DNA of 64,000 nt, taken from assembly GCF_002252445.1 (NCBI RefSeq), contig NZ_NNRJ01000014.1, forward strand, positions 62,001 to 126,000. The letters are read 5' to 3'. Of the stretch, positions 58,314 through 64,000 are shown piece after piece. A program made the translations under genes and the position numbers. Source of the DNA: Brucella thiophenivorans. GTDB taxonomy: Bacteria; Pseudomonadota; Alphaproteobacteria; Rhizobiales; Rhizobiaceae. A model generated the notes under the pieces. It saw only the letters and a program-made list of their open reading frames with translations. It ran no database searches and had not been told where the DNA came from. Numbering within the stretch: position 1 is the first letter of the stretch; each line of letters begins with the position of its first letter.

Positions 58314-60580
58314 TAAGAAGGCTGCCTCAACAAACGCAGCGCATTGATCGTCACCAGAACGGTTGCGCCCGTATCAGCCAGAATGGCTGGCCAGAGGCCA
58401 GTGATCCCCAGCACTGTTGTCACGAGAAACACAGCTTTCAGCCCAAGTGCGATTGCAATGTTCTGATGAATATTGCGCATGGTCCGCTTGGAGAGATCAA
58501 CCATCGCGGCTACATCGCCCACACGTCCGTGCAGCACGGCTGCATCCGCCGTTTCCAGCGCCACATCGGTACCGCCACCCATGGCAATGCCAACATCAGC
58601 CGCTGCAAGTGCTGGCGCATCGTTGATACCATCGCCAACCTTGGCAACGATCTGGCCTTCATTACGCAACTCGCCAACGATACGTTGTTTGTCTTCTGGC
58701 AGTAGTTCGGCGCGCACTTCGATGCCCAGATCCTTGCCGATAGCTTCTGCCGTGCGACGATTATCGCCGGTCAGCATAACGGTCCGAATACCGGCATCCT
58801 TCAGCGTTTTTAGCCCGGCAATCGCATCGGCACGTGGCTCGTCACGCATGGCGATAGCGCCCGCGATTTTGCCATCTGCCACCAGAACCGAAACAGTCTT
58901 GCCTTCGTCGTTGCAAGCCGCAATCCGGACGGCAAGATCATCGGGAATGGCGGAAATTTCATTGGCAGCTTTGCGCGAACCCAAAAACAGCTCAATTCCG
59001 TCAGCAGTACCTGACACGCCCTTGCCGCCATGCGCTTTACCCGTCGAAACAGCGGAGATTTTCAGGCCACGCGCATCCGATGCATCAACAATCGCCAGAG
59101 CCAGCGGATGGCTGGAACCTGCATCAAGCGATGCAGAAAGACGCAGCACTTCTTCTTCTGAAAGTGCGCCAGACAGAACATCCGTTACCTGCGGCTTGCC
59201 TTCTGTCAGCGTGCCGGTTTTGTCGAAACAGGCGGTCGTAATCTTGCCTACGGTTTCAAGTACCGCACCACCTTTCAGCAACAGCCCACGCCTCGCACCG
59301 GCCGAAAGCGACGCCGCAATCGCCGCAGGCGTCGAAATAACCAGTGCACAGGGGCAACCGATCAACAGAATGGCAAGACCTTTATAGATCCATTCATCCC
59401 ATGCGCCACCCGCCAAAAGCGGCGGCAGGATCGCAACGAGTGCTGCAACAATTACCACGCCCGGCGTGTAATAGGTCGAGAAGCGATTGATGAAGCGCTC
59501 GGTCGGAGCCTTGGCTTCGTGTGCTTCTTCCACCAGCCGCACAACACGCGCGATGGTGTTATCTTCAGCCGCAGCAGTCACTCTGACCCGCAGCACACCA
59601 TCGCCATTGATGGTGCCTGCAAAAATGTTGTCGCCCACCGCTTTGCCAACCGGCGTGCTTTCGCCCGTCACTGGCGCTTCATCAATAGCACTTTCGCCAG
59701 CGATAATCTCACCATCTGCGGGCATACGATCGCCCGGACGAACAGCAATCACATCGCCCACTTTAAGCTCTTCCGCAGGCACTTCTTTTGTCGAGCCATT
59801 GCTTTCAAGAAAAGCAATCTTTGGCACTAGCGTGGTCAACGACTGAATACTGGCGCGCGCCTTGCCAGCTGCAACGCCTTCCAGCAATTCCCCCACCAAA
59901 AACAGGAAAACGACAGCAGCAGCTTCTTCCGTTGCACCAATGATAACCGCACCAATAGCTGCAATGGTCATCAGCATTTCGATGGAAAATGGTGTGCCGT
60001 TGATTGCAGCCGAATAAGCGCGCTTCGCAATCGGTATAAGCCCGATCAGCATGGCTGCCGTGAAGGCCCATAATGCAATCGGCGGATAAAGATGACCGAT
60101 AATGTAAGCCAGCACCAGACCGCCACCACAGGCAAGCATCATCTGACCCTTGTCAGTTTGCCACCAACGCTTCGACTTTGCGCGGGCGGTTGGCTTCGAT
60201 GTCGCATCAGCAGGTGATTGTACGCTGGCCTTATAACCAAGCGCTGACACTTTGGCGGTAATGTCATCAAGGCTCGCTGAGCCGTCATGATTGACGGTCA
60301 TGGTGCCATTGGTGACGGAAACTGAAACATCCTGCACGCCGCCAACGCGTCGCACAGCGGTATCGATCTTCGTAGCACAGGATGCACAATCCATGCCCTC
60401 GACACGAAACCGCAGGCTATCGGCACTGGCTACGATCTGCTTTGTTTCGGTTTCATCATGCTCATGCTCATGCTCATGGTCGTGATGATGGCCGCTACAG
60501 CCAGCATGATCATGGCTATGTTCATGACCGTTGTCGTGATCGTGGTCGTGGTGTTTTGCGCGTTCGGTATGGCTCATCAT
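58313..60580 (-). CDS. zntA: heavy-metal P1B-type ATPase, Zn/Cd/Pb exporter type
   Basis: 755 residues. Order: His-rich N-terminus (about 9-43, repeated HDHDH/HEHEH), HMA domain with GMDCASCATKI, eight membrane segments, GCPCALVIS in the sixth, DKTGTLTEGKPQVTDV (phosphorylated Asp), GDGINDAPALA, and a last segment with conserved Asp (LADTGATVLVT). CPC, an HMA of the GMDCASC type and the final Asp point to Zn/Cd/Pb rather than Cu. The first possible start codon, a TTG, lies next to the promoter's -10 element, so the ATG pair preceding SHTERAK is used, with TGGGGCAG before it. Divergent from the MerR regulator. Gene symbol by analogy. Confidence 0.9.
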   Translation of the reverse strand: MMSHTERAKHHDHDHDNGHEHSHDHAGCSGHHHDHEHEHEHDETETKQIVASADSLRFRVEGMDCASCATKIDTAVRRVGGVQDVSVSVTNGTMTVNHDGSASLDDITAKVSALGYKASVQSPADATSKPTARAKSKRWWQTDKGQMMLACGGGLVLAYIIGHLYPPIALWAFTAAMLIGLIPIAKRAYSAAINGTPFSIEMLMTIAAIGAVIIGATEEAAAVVFLFLVGELLEGVAAGKARASIQSLTTLVPKIAFLESNGSTKEVPAEELKVGDVIAVRPGDRMPADGEIIAGESAIDEAPVTGESTPVGKAVGDNIFAGTINGDGVLRVRVTAAAEDNTIARVVRLVEEAHEAKAPTERFINRFSTYYTPGVVIVAALVAILPPLLAGGAWDEWIYKGLAILLIGCPCALVISTPAAIAASLSAGARRGLLLKGGAVLETVGKITTACFDKTGTLTEGKPQVTDVLSGALSEEEVLRLSASLDAGSSHPLALAIVDASDARGLKISAVSTGKAHGGKGVSGTADGIELFLGSRKAANEISAIPDDLAVRIAACNDEGKTVSVLVADGKIAGAIAMRDEPRADAIAGLKTLKDAGIRTVMLTGDNRRTAEAIGKDLGIEVRAELLPEDKQRIVGELRNEGQIVAKVGDGINDAPALAAADVGIAMGGGTDVALETADAAVLHGRVGDVAAMVDLSKRTMRNIHQNIAIALGLKAVFLVTTVLGITGLWPAILADTGATVLVTINALRLLRQPS

Positions 60581-60643
60581 CTGCCCCAGAAAATTGCCCA
60601 GAAATGGTCTGGCACGGCTTCTCTCTTGAATTCTCTGAAACAA

Positions 60644-60674
60644 GGTTTACATCCTCTAGTGACTAGAGGAGCAA
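60644..60674 (-). promoter_or_regulatory. MerR-type promoter/operator of the metal ATPase gene
   Basis: On the minus strand: -35 TTGCTC (60669-60674) and -10 TAAACC (60644-60649) are 19 bases apart, longer than normal, and the spacer is occupied by a perfect dyad, CCTCTAGT-G-ACTAGAGG (60653-60669 on the plus strand). Overlong spacer plus dyad is the hallmark of promoters that a MerR activator untwists, as at E. coli zntA. Confidence 0.85.
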
Positions 60675-60681
60675 GAGAAAA

Positions 60682-61107
60682 ATGATCACCAATGTTCCGA
60701 TTGGCGAAGCGTCAAAAGCCAGCGGCGTGAAAGTGCCAACTATCCGTTATTATGAGCAAATCGGGCTGCTGCCAGCGCCACCGCGCACCGAAAGCAATCG
60801 CCGTCTTTACGATAATAGCGATATTCAGCGCCTTTTATTCATCCGTCATGCACGGGATCTGGGCTTTGAAGTCGATGCAATCCGCACGCTTCTCGATCTT
60901 CAGGATAATCCCGACCAGTCTTGTGCAGCCGCTGATTCTATTGCCCGTATTCGCCTGATCGATGTCGAAAACCGCATTGCAAAACTGATGTCGTTGAAAA
61001 CGGAGCTACTACGCATGCTCGATTGCACGGCACATGGCCGCATCGACCAGTGCCGGGTTATCGAAATCCTCGGCAATCATGAGGAATGCCTGCATCCGAA
61101 GCATTAA
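60682..61107 (+). CDS. MerR-family metal-responsive regulator (ZntR/CadR-like)
   Basis: 141 residues. N-terminal winged helix (IGEASKASGVKVPTIRYYEQ), dimerisation helix (about 80-115) and a C-terminal metal loop: MLDCTAHGRIDQCRVIEIL plus a tail of HEECLHPKH. With Cys in DQSCAAAD this gives Cys/Cys/His/Cys positions as in ZntR/CadR. Expected to activate the divergent ATPase gene when zinc, cadmium or lead is in excess. It is 13 bases from the convergent DUF3108 gene. Confidence 0.9.
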   Translation: MITNVPIGEASKASGVKVPTIRYYEQIGLLPAPPRTESNRRLYDNSDIQRLLFIRHARDLGFEVDAIRTLLDLQDNPDQSCAAADSIARIRLIDVENRIAKLMSLKTELLRMLDCTAHGRIDQCRVIEILGNHEECLHPKH

Positions 61108-61120
61108 CAATGCAAAGCTA

Positions 61121-61945
61121 TCACTGAATTTTCTCGAACCGCGTTGCTTCGATTTTCAGCGTACCAAGTTGCGTACCGATGCGCGCCACAACGGGCGCAT
61201 AAATGCCGGAGTCACCCAGAGAGGCGAATGAAATGGTGATCTTGGAGCGGTTTGCGAGATAATCTATAGCCTTTTTGCCCTTCTGATAGCCAGAAATCGG
61301 CACGAATTTTGCAGAACAGATTACCGATTCGCCCGTAAAGCCCTTCGTGGTGAAGGATTCCGTTCCGTTGAAACTCAACTTTATATCAGCGCGGGTCTGC
61401 CCATCAAAAACCTGAAGCGTACGATTGCATACGGCTTTGGGATCTTTTGTTGGAATCATCAACGCGCTCAACGGATCGCTCACATTGATCAGATCATTGG
61501 GTCCACTCTCCACCCACGGATCGCGCTTTTTAACCGGTGGCACATTTTCAGAAGTGGTCACTTTACCACCTGCAAAACGTATCATAGTGCTCTTGTTCTT
61601 TCGCCCATGCTTGTAAGCAAGATCAAAAGCCGATGGTGTTACTTTGCTTTGAGAAGAACTTCCACCGACATAAACCGTACCGTCCGTATCGTCAAAAATC
61701 CGTGCAATGCCTGAGGTTTTAAAGCGCCCATTGACGCCATAATTAGGACCCTTAACAACTGTTTCGATCGCGGATCGCGCGATGGAAAGCCCAAACATCG
61801 AAATTTCATATTCAGTTCGATAAAGATCGTCTGCCTGAGCCGCGCTTGCCCCAATAGCCACAATCGCCACACCGGCCAACATCGCAACACTGCGCTGCAT
61901 GTTCCGCTTTTTAACCGGTTTCAGGAAATGCGATTGTTCGATCAT
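61121..61945 (-). CDS. DUF3108-type periplasmic protein
   Basis: 274 residues. Signal peptide (hydrophobic stretch about 20-37, ending QADD). The rest looks like a beta-rich domain: YRTEYEISMFGLSIARSAIE, FDLAYKHGRKNKSTMIRFAGG, DPLSALMIPTKDPKAVCNRT and a C-terminal APVVARIGTQLGTLKIEATRF. The pattern of a lipoprotein-barrel-like periplasmic protein matches DUF3108, whose function is unknown. Two cysteines (VCNRT, VICSAKF) may pair. An ATG 45 bases downstream is a possible alternative start; the longer one has AAGGA. Confidence 0.75.
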   Translation of the reverse strand: MIEQSHFLKPVKKRNMQRSVAMLAGVAIVAIGASAAQADDLYRTEYEISMFGLSIARSAIETVVKGPNYGVNGRFKTSGIARIFDDTDGTVYVGGSSSQSKVTPSAFDLAYKHGRKNKSTMIRFAGGKVTTSENVPPVKKRDPWVESGPNDLINVSDPLSALMIPTKDPKAVCNRTLQVFDGQTRADIKLSFNGTESFTTKGFTGESVICSAKFVPISGYQKGKKAIDYLANRSKITISFASLGDSGIYAPVVARIGTQLGTLKIEATRFEKIQ

Positions 61946-62359
61946 GCCAGATTTTCCTTTCGCAATATCTGCCCCGACAGTTTACGCCCCATGATGCCGC
62001 AAAAACCGATTCTGTTTGCGTGGGAGATACTGTCACGTAATCTTTGAGATTCTGACTATAAATAGCGCTTAATCTACGTAAGATTCATGTTCTTCACTCT
62101 CTGTCGAACAGGAAAAACCGGCGAAGTTATGATCGTGCGGGGCATCAAAGCTTGTTAAACGCCGTAAATGCGCGGCTTTAAGCCTTCATAGCGGAATCTG
62201 TCTTGACTGTTTTCGCTCCTGTCACTATAGAAACGCGACTTTCCCAATAGGCCGCCTGTCCGAGATCGCGCGCCAGCAGCAATAAAACTGCTTTGATCGC
62301 ATTGAATTCGGACATTCGAGTCGGGGCCTGAGAAACAAAAATTTGAAGGTGAGACCAAA
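61946..62359. other. divergent DUF3108-rpmB intergenic region
   Basis: About 410 bases. Contains the rpmB promoter and a 128-base untranslated leader, and upstream the DUF3108 promoter. AATCT-ACGTA-AGATT (about 62070-62084) is a short dyad. No gene found on either strand. Confidence 0.6.
62203..62231 (+). promoter_or_regulatory. sigma-70 promoter of rpmB
   Basis: TTGACT (62203-62208), 17-base spacer, TATAGA (62226-62231): a near-consensus housekeeping promoter, leaving a leader of about 120 bases before rpmB. Confidence 0.75.
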
Positions 62360-62653
62360 ATGTCCCGCGCTTGTGAATTGACCGGCACTTCGGTCCAGTA
62401 CGGCAACAATGTAAGCCACGCGAACAACCGTACGCGTCGTCGCTTCCTGCCAAACCTCTGCAACGTTACGCTTATGTCCGAAGCACTCGGCCAGAGCTAC
62501 CGTCTTCGCGTTTCCGCTTCTGCTCTGCGTTCGGTTGAGCATCGCGGTGGCCTCGACGCTTTCCTCGTCAAGTCCGACGACAAGGAATTGTCGCAGCGCG
62601 CTCGTCTTCTGAAGCGTCAGATCGCTAAGAAGCAGGCTGAAGCTGCTGCATAA
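62360..62653 (+). CDS. rpmB: 50S ribosomal protein L28
   Basis: 97 residues, the long alphaproteobacterial form. Starts [20 protein letters not shown] and has [12 protein letters not shown] and [21 protein letters not shown]. The usual Cys/Zn pair of short L28 forms is only partly kept. GAAGGTGAG is upstream. Strong promoter and terminator, so probably monocistronic. Confidence 0.96.
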   Translation: MSRACELTGTSVQYGNNVSHANNRTRRRFLPNLCNVTLMSEALGQSYRLRVSASALRSVEHRGGLDAFLVKSDDKELSQRARLLKRQIAKKQAEAAA

Positions 62654-62680
62654 GCAATTGGTTTTCAAAATTTGACAAAA

Positions 62681-62707
62681 AAGGCTGACTCACGTCAGCC
62701 TTTTTTA
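62681..62707 (+). terminator. rho-independent terminator of rpmB
   Basis: AAAAAAGGCTGAC TCAC GTCAGCCTTTTTT: seven-base stem extended by A/T runs, about 30 bases after the stop. Confidence 0.92.
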
Positions 62708-62733
62708 CTGGTGACATCACCCAGGATAAAAAA

Positions 62734-63390
62734 ATGTTTAATGCAAGCCCTGCTTTGTCCCGGCTTTTGCCGGCCATATTGTGCATGTGTGCGGCCGTCG
62801 CTGCCTCCAATATCCTTGTGCAATATCCATTTGAGCATTTCGGCCTTGGCGAATTACTGACCTATGGTGCTTTCACCTATCCGGTTGCATTCCTCGTCAA
62901 TGACCTGACCAATCGCCGTTTTGGACCAGCAGCAGCACGAAAAGTCGTTTATACCGGTTTTGTGCTCGGTGTCGTCATGTCAATCTGGCTCGCAACACCG
63001 CGTATTGCCATTGCTTCCGGTTCGGCATTTCTGATCGCGCAGTTGATGGACATCACAGTCTTCAACCAACTGCGCCAGAAGACATGGTGGAAAGCGCCTT
63101 TTGCCGCCGCCATGTTTGGTTCGGTCGTTGATACGATCCTGTTCTTCTCCATTGCCTTTGCCGCACGCTTCGCATGGATCGACCAAATGACCGGCTTGCC
63201 CGATTCATCACTGACCGATCCCGCAGCTTTTCTTGGTCTTGGAATGCCGCTCTGGGCTTCGCTGGCTATCGGCGACTTCTTCGTGAAGGTTGTTATGGGA
63301 ACCTTGATGCTGGTGCCCTATGGTGCAATTCTCGCCATTTTCGCTCCAGCGCTTTATGCGCCTGATCGGTTGAAAACAAACAAGCGTTAG
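62734..63390 (+). CDS. yhhQ: queuosine precursor transporter YhhQ-type
   Basis: 218 residues, about six membrane segments. VUT family features: NILVQYPFEHFGLGELLTYGAFTYPVAFLVNDLTNRRFG near the N-terminus and ASGSAFLIAQLMDITVFNQLR. Members take up preQ0/preQ1 for queuosine synthesis. No queuosine genes and no preQ1 riboswitch are visible here. Ribosome site CCAGGA. Confidence 0.88.
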   Translation: MFNASPALSRLLPAILCMCAAVAASNILVQYPFEHFGLGELLTYGAFTYPVAFLVNDLTNRRFGPAAARKVVYTGFVLGVVMSIWLATPRIAIASGSAFLIAQLMDITVFNQLRQKTWWKAPFAAAMFGSVVDTILFFSIAFAARFAWIDQMTGLPDSSLTDPAAFLGLGMPLWASLAIGDFFVKVVMGTLMLVPYGAILAIFAPALYAPDRLKTNKR

Positions 63391-63470
63391 CCCGATCTTC
63401 ACAATCCGTTTATCTTAAGAAAAACTGATTTCATTAAAGTGATGCGCCCCCTATATACGCTCCTCCGATA

Positions 63471-63503
63471 AGTCGGCAGAATTAATCTGCCGACTATCTT
63501 TAT
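63471..63503 (+). terminator. terminator-like hairpin after yhhQ
   Basis: AGTCGGCAGA TTAAT TCTGCCGACT, perfect ten-base arms, then ATCTTTATT. It is 80 bases past the yhhQ stop and just after a CCCCCTATATACG sequence that looks like a -10 element. Confidence 0.7.
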
Positions 63504-63613
63504 TGGATTAGATTTCTATATTGTTCACAGCAAGCATTATCTGCATGGTTTTATTTACCGCGCGGATTTCATGTATATGTGGAGATATTTATATTTAGAA
63601 AAAGGTTAATTAG

Positions 63614-64000
63614 ATGTCCGCTAATAGAGAAAAACTCCCGCTCGTCATCATCACCGGCGCAAGTTCCGGTATAGGTCTTGCAGCAGCAAAGCTGTTTGCT
63701 GATCGCGGTCACCCATTGCTGTTGCTGGCCCGCCGTCTCGACGCAATGGAAAAGCTGAAACTGCCAAACACACTTTGCAAATCCGTTGATGTAACCGATC
63801 GCAAGGCACTCCTTGCAGCCGTTGCGGAAGCCGAAGCAAAGTTTGGCCCCGTTGATGTCATCGTCAACAATGCGGGTGTTATGCTGCTGGGCGATGCAAC
63901 GAAGCAAAATCCCGATGAATGGGACCGCATGCTTGAAGTCAACGTCAAAGGCTTGCTCAACGGTATTCATGCTGTCTCCGCTGGCATGGTTGCACGCAAA
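63614..64000 (+). CDS. short-chain dehydrogenase/reductase, 5' part
   Basis: The first 129 codons of a classical SDR; the reading frame is open to the window end. The cofactor motif TGASSGIG is at residues about 15-22, VDVTDRKAL reads the adenine ring, and NNAGVMLLGDA is the central NNAG motif. The catalytic Ser-Tyr-Lys lie beyond the window. Substrate unknown. The upstream 220 bases include AT-rich sequence and AAAAAGG before the ATG. Confidence 0.9.
   Translation, partial: MSANREKLPLVIITGASSGIGLAAAKLFADRGHPLLLLARRLDAMEKLKLPNTLCKSVDVTDRKALLAAVAEAEAKFGPVDVIVNNAGVMLLGDATKQNPDEWDRMLEVNVKGLLNGIHAVSAGMVARK

Noticed and set aside
62654-62733. preQ1 riboswitch before the queuosine-precursor transporter
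   Set aside because: The gap is 80 bases and is mostly the rpmB terminator; no pseudoknot-type preQ1 aptamer is recognisable.

Overview
The window looks like a chromosomal core-genome segment from the Brucella/Ochrobactrum group (Alphaproteobacteria, Hyphomicrobiales). The evidence is an Omp19-type lipoprotein, a CenR/OtpR-type response regulator next to a small cyclic-nucleotide-binding protein, the mdh-sucCD-sucAB-lpd gene order, and dispersed intergenic palindromic repeats of the kind found in Rhizobiales. There are no rRNA or tRNA genes, no CRISPR array, no insertion sequence and no intact prophage. Coding density is high and most genes are housekeeping.

Layout. 1-2.5 kb: a small orphan lipoprotein, an aquaporin and a TerB-like protein, separated by repeat-rich, AT-rich DNA. 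2.5-7.2 kb (minus): haem-biosynthesis cluster hemC-hemD-mitofilin-like-hemY. 7.2-10.8 kb (plus): tsaD-gpsA-yciI-EVE, then a seven-beta-strand lysine methyltransferase. 10.8-15.6 kb: an EamA exporter divergent from a MocR-type regulator, an NCS2 purine permease and an L,D-transpeptidase-fold protein. 15.6-22.8 kb: cenR plus its cyclic-nucleotide-binding neighbour, then ABC-F, xthA, lolA and ftsK (minus). 23-28 kb: amtB with a sigma-54 promoter, tesB, ubiH, osmC and a glyoxalase-fold protein. 28-31.5 kb: sdhCDAB (minus). 31.8-41.2 kb: an acetyltransferase, a diguanylate cyclase, leuC, rimM-trmD-rplS, xerC, a proline-rich membrane protein, and lpdA with a secreted protein. 41.2-50.1 kb: mdh-sucC-sucD-sucA-sucB followed by a MAPEG and a LysE protein (all minus). 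50.5-58.3 kb: zapE and omp19 (minus), then dapF-mtaB-ftsY-yciB-gloB and a secreted protein (plus). 58.3-64 kb: a zinc-type P1B ATPase divergent from its MerR regulator, a DUF3108 protein, rpmB, a queuosine-precursor transporter, and the start of a short-chain dehydrogenase that runs off the end.

How the genes work together. The strongest theme is central carbon metabolism. Malate dehydrogenase, succinyl-CoA synthetase, 2-oxoglutarate dehydrogenase E1/E2/E3 and succinate dehydrogenase together cover the TCA arc from 2-oxoglutarate to oxaloacetate except fumarase. Cell-envelope functions recur (CenR, L,D-transpeptidase fold, LolA, Omp19, FtsK, YciB, DapF), as does RNA modification/translation (TsaD, MtaB, TrmD, RimM, L19, L28).

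The most informative non-coding signals are a MerR-type promoter between the metal ATPase and its regulator, a -24/-12 promoter in front of amtB that has no glnK beside it, a large dyad between the MocR regulator and its exporter, tandem 14-nt repeats before sucA, a 16-bp palindrome before mdh, and two families of dispersed intergenic repeats. I see no strong candidate for a wholly new multi-gene system; the novelty is mostly at the level of regulation and small uncharacterised proteins.
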